Assembly (NCBI GenBank): GCA_019912505.1
Contig: JAIOIM010000054.1
Span: 1-6,060, forward strand
Length of the DNA: 6,060 nucleotides
Reading direction: 5' to 3'
From: Ignavibacteriaceae bacterium
GTDB lineage: Bacteria; Bacteroidota; Ignavibacteria; Ignavibacteriales; Ignavibacteriaceae
The position numbers and the translations under genes were made by a program. The notes below the pieces were generated by a model. It did no database searches and was not told the origin of the DNA. It saw only the letters and a program-made list of their open reading frames with translations. Shown here in pieces: positions 1 through 6,060 of the stretch. Numbering within the stretch: the stretch's first letter is position 1; every line of letters begins with the position of its first letter.

Positions 1-2
1 CT

Positions 3-890
3 ATAAGCTATATAGAATTAAATAATTCAACATCGACAGCACTGCTGAAAGAAATATACTCAAAGACAGGCAGCGCATACCGGATTGGTATTACAGGACC
101 TCCCGGCGCGGGAAAAAGCACTCTTACAAATCAGCTTACAAAATTTTATCGCAAGCAAAATAAAAAAATAGGCATTATCGCTGTTGATCCAACGAGTCCT
201 TTTACCGGCGGCGCTTTACTTGGGGATAGAGTCAGAATGTCGGATATTGGAATTGATTCTGATGTGTTTATCCGCAGCATGGCTACACGAGGCAGCATGG
301 GCGGCTTGAGCAAAAAAGCGATTGATGCAGCCGATGTACTTGATGCAGCCGGGTATGACATAATTATTTTTGAAACGGTCGGCGTTGGGCAATCAGAATT
401 GGATATTGCTCAGGCTGCTGATACTATTGCAGTAGTGCTTGTGCCGGAATCAGGAGATGCTGTGCAGGCAATGAAAGCCGGGTTGATGGAGATTGCAGAT
501 TTTTTTGTCGTTAATAAAAGCGACCGACCCGGTTCCGATCAGGCTGTTTCCGCAATACGGACAATATTACACATGCGCGACCACAATGAGAATTCGTGGA
601 TGCCGGACATCATTAAAACAGTAGCTTCCGAAAATAAAGGAATTGAAGAAACAGCAGCGGAAATAGAACGACATAAAAAATATCTTGAAGAAAATTTACT
701 CTTTACTAAAAGACGAGAAAAAAATACCAAGGCTCGTATAAAGGTTATAGTTGAAGAAAAAATTCGGGAAGAATTATGGAATGGTGAAGGCGGAAAAAAA
801 CTTCACGATTCACTTGAAAAAGTAATCTATGGTAATTTATCGCCTTATCATATTGCTGATGATATAATAAGCAGCTTTAAAAAAATCTAA
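3..890 (+). CDS. meaB: MeaB/ArgK-family GTPase, methylmalonyl-CoA mutase chaperone (5' partial)
   Basis: Cytoplasmic G3E-type P-loop GTPase. In this family the protein binds adenosylcobalamin-dependent methylmalonyl-CoA mutase, gates cofactor loading and protects or reactivates the enzyme. The frame is open from the left edge, giving 295 visible residues. Family members run about 310-330, so roughly 25-35 N-terminal residues and the start lie outside the window. The Walker A motif GPPGAGKST is at nt 96-122, DPTSP followed by a GGALLGDRVRM switch segment at 186-239, the ETVGVGQSE segment at 372-398, and the guanine-specificity motif NKSD at 513-524. The C-terminal part, after about nt 640, is charged and helical, as expected for the dimerisation arm, and ends at TAA 888-890. 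An ATG at 237 lies downstream of Walker A and cannot be the true start. The mutase genes are probably just upstream, which is inference. IcmF-type fusions are unlikely because the protein ends without a mutase domain, but an N-terminal fusion cannot be excluded. Confidence 0.93.
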   Translation: MSYIELNNSTSTALLKEIYSKTGSAYRIGITGPPGAGKSTLTNQLTKFYRKQNKKIGIIAVDPTSPFTGGALLGDRVRMSDIGIDSDVFIRSMATRGSMGGLSKKAIDAADVLDAAGYDIIIFETVGVGQSELDIAQAADTIAVVLVPESGDAVQAMKAGLMEIADFFVVNKSDRPGSDQAVSAIRTILHMRDHNENSWMPDIIKTVASENKGIEETAAEIERHKKYLEENLLFTKRREKNTKARIKVIVEEKIREELWNGEGGKKLHDSLEKVIYGNLSPYHIADDIISSFKKI

Positions 891-904
891 CTTTATTTAC
901 TTTA

Positions 905-910
905 TATAAT
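905..910 (+). promoter_or_regulatory. Candidate -10 promoter element for the downstream operon
   Basis: A perfect TATAAT hexamer lies in the only intergenic gap of the window. Extended to 912 it reads TATAATTG, which also fits the Bacteroidota-type -7 pattern TAnnTTTG with one mismatch. No convincing -35 (TTGACA) or -33 (TTG) element lies at the right distance, because that region is the A-rich end of the preceding gene. Transcription would begin near 917, leaving a leader of about 75 nt before the start at 992. AT-rich spacers give such hexamers by chance, so this is tentative. Confidence 0.3.
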
Positions 911-980
911 TGTAAAAAGAAAATTTTTTTTCTATTATCCAACCAATTATTCATGTCTTTTGGCATTAACCATTTAAATG

Positions 981-985
981 AAAGG
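981..985 (+). promoter_or_regulatory. Shine-Dalgarno-like site that favours the ATG at 992
   Basis: AAAGG ends 6 nt before the ATG at 992. The in-frame upstream ATG at 953 is preceded by CCAACCAATTATTC, which has no purine-rich site. This makes 992 the better start for the acyl-CoA dehydrogenase. The match is short, and other genes in this window start without any such site, so the evidence is moderate. Confidence 0.45.
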
Positions 986-991
986 CACAGT

Positions 992-2155
992 ATGGAACCG
1001 GTAGAAAATCCTTTTTTAATCGAACTTTCTGAGAACCACATAATGATTCGCAACACCGTAAGGGAGTTTGCTGAAAAAAATATTCGCCCCGTAATTATGG
1101 AGTACGATGAGGCTCAAAAATTCCCGATGGCTTTGATGCAGCAAATTGGTGAGCTTGGTTTTCTCGGCATGCTTGTAAAGGAAGAGTACGGAGGCGCCGG
1201 GTTGGGTTATATTGAATTTGTGATTGCAATAGAAGAACTTGCCAGAGTAGACCCATCGTTCGCACTTTCAGTTGCAGCCCACAATGGTTTGTGTACCAAT
1301 CATATCTCTCGTTTCGGCAACGAAGAACAGAAGAAAAAGTATTTACCTGATTTAACTTCCGGCAAAAAAATAGGCGCATGGGGTTTAACAGAATCAGTCT
1401 CCGGCAGCGATGCGGCTAGTTTAATAACAACTGCGGTGCGGCAGGGTGATCACTTCATTATAAACGGCAGTAAAACTTTTACAACCCACGGTACTGTTGG
1501 GGAGACGGTTGTAATTGTTGCAATAACCAACAAAGAAAAAAAGAAAAAGGGAATTTCTGCTTTCATTCTCGAAAAAGGAATGGAAGGTTTAATCGTGGGG
1601 AAAAAAGAAAATAAACTCGGCATGCGGGCAAGCGATACTACACAATTAACTTTTGAAAACCTGAAAGTTCCGGTTAAAAATTTGATTGGCGAAGAGGGTG
1701 AAGGCTTTATTCAGGCAATGCAAATACTTGAAGGCGGGCGCGTTTCTATAGCTGCACTAAGTGTTGGATTAGCTCAGGGGGCTCTCGATGCATCGATAAA
1801 ATATTCAAAAGAAAGAAAACAGTTCGGAAAACAATTAAGCGAGTTTCAGGCTACACAGCTAAAACTTGCCGAGATGCAAACAAATATTGATGCCGCACGG
1901 ATGCTTACATACAGAGCCGCTTACATGAAGGATAAAGGATTGTCGAATAAAAAAGAAGCTGCAATGGCAAAACTATTTGCGAGTGAAATTGCAGAAAAGT
2001 GCGCCAGTGAAGCTGTACAAATTCATGGCGGTTACGGTTTTATAAAAGATTACCCGGTGGAAAAATTTTATCGCGATGTTAAACTTTGCACAATTGGTGA
2101 AGGCACATCCGAAATACAAAGAGTTGTAATTGCACGCGAACTTCTTAACGATTAA
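992..2155 (+). CDS. Acyl-CoA dehydrogenase (short/branched-chain type)
   Basis: FAD-dependent cytoplasmic enzyme that oxidises an acyl-CoA to the 2-enoyl-CoA and passes electrons to electron-transfer flavoprotein. From ATG 992 it is 387 aa, close to the usual 380-390; the in-frame ATG at 953 would add 13 residues and has no ribosome-binding site. Both family signatures are present: GLTESVSGSDAAS at residues 131-143 and a match beginning QIHGGYGF at 343. The probable catalytic base is Glu370 (nt 2099-2101) in GEGTSEIQR, the position used by butyryl-, medium-chain, isobutyryl- and 2-methylbutyryl-CoA dehydrogenases. Isovaleryl-CoA dehydrogenases have Ala or Gly there and place the base elsewhere, so a leucine-pathway LiuA role looks less likely. 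The gene follows meaB by about 100 bp and precedes a carboxylase subunit by 11 bp, pointing to branched-chain or short-chain acyl-CoA catabolism. The exact substrate cannot be read from sequence. Confidence 0.93.
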   Translation: MEPVENPFLIELSENHIMIRNTVREFAEKNIRPVIMEYDEAQKFPMALMQQIGELGFLGMLVKEEYGGAGLGYIEFVIAIEELARVDPSFALSVAAHNGLCTNHISRFGNEEQKKKYLPDLTSGKKIGAWGLTESVSGSDAASLITTAVRQGDHFIINGSKTFTTHGTVGETVVIVAITNKEKKKKGISAFILEKGMEGLIVGKKENKLGMRASDTTQLTFENLKVPVKNLIGEEGEGFIQAMQILEGGRVSIAALSVGLAQGALDASIKYSKERKQFGKQLSEFQATQLKLAEMQTNIDAARMLTYRAAYMKDKGLSNKKEAAMAKLFASEIAEKCASEAVQIHGGYGFIKDYPVEKFYRDVKLCTIGEGTSEIQRVVIARELLND

Positions 2156-2166
2156 AGTTAAAAATT

Positions 2167-3822
2167 ATGAGTAAAATAGGCACTGAACTTAAGAACACAG
2201 AATCCTTTCTAAAAAAGGAAGACTCCTATAAAAATATATTCCGCAAATTGAAGGCTGCTTCGGAAACTGTAAAACTCGGCGGCGGCAAAACGGCAATTGA
2301 AAAACATAAAGCCAAAGGTAAACTTACAGCCCGCGAACGTGTTGCCAAACTTGTAGATAATGAAAAAGAGTTTTATGAAATGAGTTTGTTTGCCGCTTAC
2401 GGTATGTACGAAGAATACGGCGGCGCTCCATCATCAGGAACCATTTTCGGAATCGGGAAAATTCATGGGCGTATGCATGTAATTGTTGCAAACGATGCAA
2501 CTGTAAAAGCCGGGGCATGGTTTCCGATTACGGCAAAGAAAAATTTAAGAGCACAGGAAATTGCAATCGAAAACAATCTCCCTATAATCTACCTCGTTGA
2601 CAGTGCTGGTGTTTTTCTCCCCTTGCAGGATGAAATTTTTCCCGATAAAGAACATTTCGGGCGTGTCTTTCGGAACAATGCGGTAATGTCTTCAATGGGT
2701 ATTCCTCAGATTGCGGCAATAATGGGTCCTTGCGTGGCTGGCGGTGCTTATCTTCCGATAATGAGTGACGAGGCTTTAATTGTTGAAGGTGAAGGCTCTG
2801 TTTTTCTTGCCGGTGCGCATCTCGTGCGTGCTGCAATCGGTGAAGTAATTGATAACGACAGCCTAGGAGGCGCGGTTGTTCAGTCAAACGTATCCGGCGT
2901 TACAGATTATATAATGAAAAATGATGATGAATGTATTGCAACTATCCGAAGCATCGTTAGCAAAAGCGGTGAGCGTGGTAAAGCAGGCTTTGATAGAACT
3001 GAAAGCCGACCGCCTAAGTTTTCACAATCGGAAATTTATGGTATACTGCCGGAAGATACTTTAAAAACATACGACACGTATGAGGTTATTGCGCGAATTG
3101 TTGATGACTCCGAAATTGACGAATACAAAGCAGGCTATGGCAAATCGTTAATAACTGCTTATGCTCGTATTGACGGCTGGGCGGTGGGCTTAATAGCAAA
3201 CCAGCGGACAATTTCTAAAACTGAACTTGGCGAAATGCAGGTCGGCGGAGTTATATACTCCGACAGTGCAGATAAAGCCGCAAGATTTATTATGAACTGT
3301 AACCAGAAAAAAATCCCATTGCTTTTTTTGCAGGATGTTACCGGTTTTATGGTTGGCTCGCGTGCAGAACACGGCGGTATAATTAAAGACGGTGCAAAGA
3401 TGGTTAACGCTGTTGCTAATTCTGTTGTACCTAAAATTACTATTATAATAGGCAACAGTTTTGGCGCGGGTAATTATGCAATGTGCGGCAAAGCCTACGA
3501 CCCACGTTTTATTTTTGCCTACCCTAACGCTAAGATTGCGGTGATGGGAGCAAACCAGGCAAGCAGTGTTCTGCTCGACATCAAAATAAAACAAGCAGAA
3601 AAAAAAGGGCATCATGTTTCGGCTGAAGAAAAGAAAAAAATTCTTGATGATATTACAAACTCGTATGAAGAAAGCAGCCACCCGCTTTACGCTGCCGCGC
3701 GCCTATGGGTTGATGAAATTATAGACCCGGCACTTACCAGAAGTTATATTTCAATGGCAATTGAAGCAGCGAACAACAACCCTGAAATTAAAAAATTTAA
3801 CCCGGGTGTTATTCAAACATAA
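2167..3822 (+). CDS. Acyl-CoA carboxylase carboxyltransferase (beta) subunit, methylcrotonyl-CoA carboxylase-like
   Basis: Beta subunit of a biotin-dependent acyl-CoA carboxylase. It moves carboxyl from carboxybiotin to an acyl-CoA, and the active site forms between N- and C-terminal crotonase-fold halves in an oligomer. At 551 aa it is within the usual 510-565. The N-half shows KGKLTARER near residues 50-58, VDSAG at 144-148 and the glycine-rich GPCVAGGAY at 187-195. The C-half shows GAGNYAMCG at 433-441, followed by AYDPRF and IAVMG. The AYDPRF-type C-half and the FPDKEHFGR segment resemble methylcrotonyl-CoA carboxylase beta (MccB/LiuB) and the related Bacteroidota carboxylases. Propionyl-CoA carboxylase beta instead has a GGAYDVM-type loop. 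Substrate could be 3-methylcrotonyl-CoA, propionyl-CoA or another short acyl-CoA. The biotin carboxylase/carrier subunit is not in the window. The start has no Shine-Dalgarno, but the N-terminus is of plausible length and the gap to the previous gene is 11 bp. Confidence 0.93.
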   Translation: MSKIGTELKNTESFLKKEDSYKNIFRKLKAASETVKLGGGKTAIEKHKAKGKLTARERVAKLVDNEKEFYEMSLFAAYGMYEEYGGAPSSGTIFGIGKIHGRMHVIVANDATVKAGAWFPITAKKNLRAQEIAIENNLPIIYLVDSAGVFLPLQDEIFPDKEHFGRVFRNNAVMSSMGIPQIAAIMGPCVAGGAYLPIMSDEALIVEGEGSVFLAGAHLVRAAIGEVIDNDSLGGAVVQSNVSGVTDYIMKNDDECIATIRSIVSKSGERGKAGFDRTESRPPKFSQSEIYGILPEDTLKTYDTYEVIARIVDDSEIDEYKAGYGKSLITAYARIDGWAVGLIANQRTISKTELGEMQVGGVIYSDSADKAARFIMNCNQKKIPLLFLQDVTGFMVGSRAEHGGIIKDGAKMVNAVANSVVPKITIIIGNSFGAGNYAMCGKAYDPRFIFAYPNAKIAVMGANQASSVLLDIKIKQAEKKGHHVSAEEKKKILDDITNSYEESSHPLYAAARLWVDEIIDPALTRSYISMAIEAANNNPEIKKFNPGVIQT

Positions 3823-3827
3823 GCGCA

Positions 3828-4472
3828 ATGTTTAAATATTTTTTTACTCTCTGCGTTTTACTTTTTACAATTGCTTTATATCCGCAGCAAAGTAAGTTAT
3901 CGAAAGGCGTTAATTTTATTTCATCATACATTGCCTCGCCTCACTATATTGAGATGAGCAAACGGATGAATGATTTATCTTTGATGGATAGTATATTTAT
4001 CACCGCTGTTAAATTTTATGATGATAATTATGAAGACGCCTTGATTGCTCTCACTTTTGCCGCAGTACCTTATAACCGGGTCCCAATTAAAATTCCGCTA
4101 CTCGGTATCATAAATTACCCGTTAACTTCCGCTAATGATTCTATTTTTCTTTTAAAAAACAAAAATCTTCCTAAGTATTTATTTTTCGATTCACCCACGG
4201 ACGAGTACGGCGACAAAGACAAACCCGCACATTTTTTCGGCAGCGCATTCATCGCCTACTCCTCTCATATCTTTGATTTGGGAGACCTAATTGGTTATTT
4301 TGTAGAAGTGTTTGAAGAAAGTTTTAAAGTACAATCAAGAATTGACGCGCGTGATTTAATGACAAATAAGTTCGGAAACATTTTCGGTGAAGCATTAAAA
4401 AGCGATAAAACGGTTCTTCCTTCAAATGTTCTTATTCTACAAATTCTATCTTATTTCAGATATCAACTATGA
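3828..4472 (+). CDS. Predicted exported protein of unknown function (possible DUF2279/YfiM-like motif)
   Basis: I do not recognise this 214-aa protein with certainty. It starts with a Sec-type signal: Lys3, a hydrophobic core at about residues 4-17, then YPQQS, so cleavage is likely near 18-22. There is no lipobox, since Cys9 lies inside the hydrophobic core. The mature part has a polar motif series: D131-K132-x-x-H135-F136 with G138, G156-x3-E160-x2-E163, then D173-x2-D176-x3-N180-x2-G183-x3-G187. This spacing recalls DUF2279/YfiM-type membrane-associated proteins (DK..H, E, D..D...N..G). That link comes from memory of the pattern and is unverified. It starts 5 bp after the carboxylase gene without a Shine-Dalgarno and shares an ATGA overlap with the response regulator gene, so it is probably co-translated with its neighbours. 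It acts outside the cytoplasm or at the envelope if the signal is real. Confidence 0.75.
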   Translation: MFKYFFTLCVLLFTIALYPQQSKLSKGVNFISSYIASPHYIEMSKRMNDLSLMDSIFITAVKFYDDNYEDALIALTFAAVPYNRVPIKIPLLGIINYPLTSANDSIFLLKNKNLPKYLFFDSPTDEYGDKDKPAHFFGSAFIAYSSHIFDLGDLIGYFVEVFEESFKVQSRIDARDLMTNKFGNIFGEALKSDKTVLPSNVLILQILSYFRYQL

Positions 4473-5824
4473 AATCCATTTTAATAATAGACGACGAAAA
4501 ATCAATCTGCGAAAGCATACAAATGATTCTTGACTACGAGGGTTATCAAGTTGACTATTCTACTTCCGCATCGCGCGGTTTAGAAATGCTTTCGGAAAAC
4601 AAATACTCTGCCCTGCTTCTCGATATTCAAATGCCGGAGATGAGCGGCTTTGAAGTTTTAAAACGTGCCAAAGAAACCGAACAAGCTTTATCTGTAATAA
4701 TAATTTCGGCACACGGCAGCGTAGAAAATGCGATAAAGGCAACCAGACTCGGCGCGTTCGATTTTATTGAAAAACCAATTGACCGTGAAAAGCTTATAAT
4801 CAGCATACGCAACGCGGTTGAGCAGTCTAACCTTCTGCTGGAAAATGAAGAAATTAAAAAAACATTTATTGGTGATGGGCGAATACTCGGGACAAGTAAA
4901 GCGATAAAACATGTTTTAAGCACAATTGAAAAAGTAGCTCCGCTTGATGCGCGCGTTCTAATTACCGGCGATAACGGAACCGGCAAAGAACTTGTAGCCC
5001 GCGCCATCCATAACCAGAGCAGCAGAAAAGATAAAACATTTGTAGAAGTAAACTGCGCGGCTATCCCTAATGAACTAATAGAATCTGAATTGTTCGGACA
5101 TGAGAAAGGCTCCTTTACCGGCGCAGTTCAGCAGCGCATCGGAAAGTTTGAGTTGGCAAATAACGGCACAATATTTTTGGATGAGATAGGCGATATGAGC
5201 CAGCAGGCGCAGGCAAAAGTTTTGCGTGCAATTGAAGATGGGAAAATTCAGCGTGTCGGCGGTACAAAAAGTATTGAGGTTGACGTTAGAATTATTGCAG
5301 CAACAAACAAAACATTAAAAGAAGAAATTGAAAAAGGGGGTTTTAGAGAAGACCTTTATCATCGGTTGAATGTTATTCCCATTCATCTTCCGCCATTAAA
5401 AGAAAGAATTGAAGACATTCCCATTCTGCTTGAACATTTTGCAAAAGATATAACCGAAAAACATAAAAAGGCTCCGATTAAGTTTAAAGAAGATGCTGTA
5501 AAACTTCTGCAAAGTTTACCATGGAGCGGTAACGTGCGCGAACTGCGTAATGTTGTTGAGCGTATAATTATTCTCGTCGATAAAAAAGAATTAGAAAAAA
5601 AGGACATTGAATTTCTTTTTGCTTCTTCGGGTTCATCAATTGGGGATATTTTAACCGAAAGTAATTCGTTTCAGGAGTTTAAAGAAAAAGCAGAAAAAGC
5701 TTTTATAGAAAAGCAGCTAAAAACAAACAATTGGAATATCAGTAAAACTGCCGAAGCACTTGAAATTCAGCGCAGCCATCTTTATAATAAGATGAAAAAA
5801 TACAGCATAGAGAAAGAGGATTAA
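4469..5824 (+). CDS. Sigma-54-dependent response regulator, NtrC/NtrX family
   Basis: Two-component transcription activator of 451 aa with the full NtrC-family order. The receiver (about 2-118) has the acidic pair D8/D9, phospho-acceptor D52 in LLLDIQMPEMSG, S80 and K102. The AAA+ sigma-54 interaction domain (about 135-380) has Walker A GDNGTGKE at 167-174, the sigma-54-contacting loop GSFTGA at 214-219, Walker B with D238/E239, and a FREDLYHRL segment. The Fis-type helix-turn-helix is at about 410-447, with SKTAEALEIQRSHLYNKMKK. The SHLYNKMKKY recognition helix is of the kind seen in NtrX, but family members share it widely, so nitrogen control should not be assumed. Walker A has Asp-Asn where Glu-Ser is commoner, and the loop has GSFTGA instead of GAFTGA, a frequent tolerated variant. 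The start overlaps the previous stop as ATGA, indicating translational coupling. No sensor kinase is visible, and its target promoters are not evident here. Confidence 0.95.
   Translation: MKSILIIDDEKSICESIQMILDYEGYQVDYSTSASRGLEMLSENKYSALLLDIQMPEMSGFEVLKRAKETEQALSVIIISAHGSVENAIKATRLGAFDFIEKPIDREKLIISIRNAVEQSNLLLENEEIKKTFIGDGRILGTSKAIKHVLSTIEKVAPLDARVLITGDNGTGKELVARAIHNQSSRKDKTFVEVNCAAIPNELIESELFGHEKGSFTGAVQQRIGKFELANNGTIFLDEIGDMSQQAQAKVLRAIEDGKIQRVGGTKSIEVDVRIIAATNKTLKEEIEKGGFREDLYHRLNVIPIHLPPLKERIEDIPILLEHFAKDITEKHKKAPIKFKEDAVKLLQSLPWSGNVRELRNVVERIIILVDKKELEKKDIEFLFASSGSSIGDILTESNSFQEFKEKAEKAFIEKQLKTNNWNISKTAEALEIQRSHLYNKMKKYSIEKED
5815..5820 (+). promoter_or_regulatory. Ribosome binding site for the HIT-family gene
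   Basis: AGAGGA ends 6 nt before the ATG at 5827 and lies within the last codons of the response regulator gene. It is the best Shine-Dalgarno match in the window and supports the 5827 start despite the 2-bp gap to the preceding stop. Confidence 0.6.
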
Positions 5825-5826
5825 TT

Positions 5827-6060
5827 ATGAGCACAATTTTTTCAAAAATTATTAATAAAGAAATAAAAGCCGACATAGTTTATGAAACCGATACACTGCT
5901 TGCTTTTAAAGACATCAATCCGCAAGCACCGGTTCATGTTTTAATAATTCCTAAAATAGAAATTCCGAAAGTGACTGACTTAAAAGGAAGCGAACATGCA
6001 GCGCTTCTCGGCGAAATGATAGACGCGGCAAATGTGATTGCAAAAGATTTGGGTATTGAC
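5827..6060 (+). CDS. HIT-family (HinT-like) nucleotide-binding protein (3' partial)
   Basis: The first 78 residues of a histidine-triad protein; family members are about 110-140 aa, so the rest lies beyond the right edge. The start IFSKIINKEIKADIVYE and the segment DINPQAPVHVLIIPK (residues 29-43) are typical of the HinT/PKCI branch, which hydrolyses adenosine phosphoramidates and related aminoacyl-adenylates in the cytoplasm. The catalytic HxHxHxx motif is expected near residues 95-105 and cannot be checked here. The gene begins 2 bp after the response regulator stop and has its own good ribosome binding site, so it is likely on the same transcript. HIT genes sit in many unrelated operons, so the neighbourhood says little about function. 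Confidence 0.93.
   Translation, partial: MSTIFSKIINKEIKADIVYETDTLLAFKDINPQAPVHVLIIPKIEIPKVTDLKGSEHAALLGEMIDAANVIAKDLGID

Noticed and set aside
237..890. A complete 217-aa gene starting at the ATG at 237
   Set aside because: The same frame is open to the left edge and encodes the Walker A motif and switch segments at 96-239, so this ATG is an internal methionine of a 5'-truncated MeaB gene.
914..933. Possible rho-independent terminator after meaB
   Set aside because: The inverted repeat AGAAAA/TTTTCT is only 6 bp with a single G-C pair and a T loop. It is what a poly-A/poly-T stretch gives by chance and is too weak to call a terminator.
961..975. Possible sigma-54 promoter (TGGCA at 961-965) ahead of the acyl-CoA dehydrogenase
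   Set aside because: The GG at 962-963 would need GC ten bases later, but positions 974-975 are TT. There is also too little space before the start at 992. No other GG-N10-GC site stood out in the gap.
3190..3681. Long reverse-strand open frame (163 aa) inside the carboxyltransferase gene
   Set aside because: It lies wholly opposite a well-supported gene, shows no recognisable domain, and is rich in Cys, Asn, Phe and His as expected from antisense of this coding sequence. The same holds for shorter reverse-strand frames at 1095-1379, 2582-2887, 3159-3455 and 4627-5007.
1..6060. Mobile element, CRISPR array, tRNA/rRNA or defence system
   Set aside because: No transposase, integrase, direct-repeat array, structured RNA or toxin-antitoxin-like small gene pair was seen on either strand. 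Coding is nearly continuous and of the core metabolic and regulatory kind.

Overview
This looks like a gene-dense, moderately low-GC (roughly 40% by eye) bacterial chromosome segment. All six recognisable genes are on the + strand, and the first and last are cut by the window edges. The acyl-CoA carboxylase beta subunit resembles the version I know from Bacteroidota and relatives. Several starts have no Shine-Dalgarno sequence, and an NtrX-like sigma-54 activator is present. Together these suggest the Bacteroidota/Ignavibacteriota (FCB) group. That placement is an inference from remembered family features, not from a search.

Layout: (1) 3-890, the 3' part of a MeaB/ArgK-type GTPase that services methylmalonyl-CoA mutase. 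(2) 891-991, the only real intergenic gap, AT-rich, with a candidate -10 box and a Shine-Dalgarno-like site that helps decide the next start. (3) 992-2155, an acyl-CoA dehydrogenase. (4) 2167-3822, a carboxyltransferase (beta) subunit of a biotin-dependent acyl-CoA carboxylase, most like the methylcrotonyl-CoA carboxylase type. (5) 3828-4472, a small, probably exported protein of unknown function with a conserved-looking polar motif set. (6) 4469-5824, an NtrC/NtrX-type response regulator with receiver, AAA+ and Fis-type HTH domains. (7) 5827-6060, the start of a HIT-family (HinT-like) protein.

The first three genes fit branched-chain or odd-chain acyl-CoA catabolism: acyl-CoA oxidation, biotin-dependent carboxylation, and maintenance of the B12-dependent mutase that feeds succinyl-CoA into the TCA cycle. 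From 992 onward, neighbouring genes are 11 bp, 5 bp, -4 bp (ATGA overlap) and 2 bp apart, so one transcript probably carries metabolic genes, an exported protein, a transcription factor and a HIT protein. The biotin carboxylase/biotin carrier subunit, the mutase and a sensor kinase are not visible here.

I see no mobile element, CRISPR array, RNA gene or striking repeat. Most of the window is ordinary core metabolism and regulation. The points most worth a second look are the exported unknown protein coupled to the regulator, and the mismatch between the dehydrogenase type (catalytic Glu in a GEGT motif, unlike isovaleryl-CoA dehydrogenase) and the methylcrotonyl-type carboxylase.
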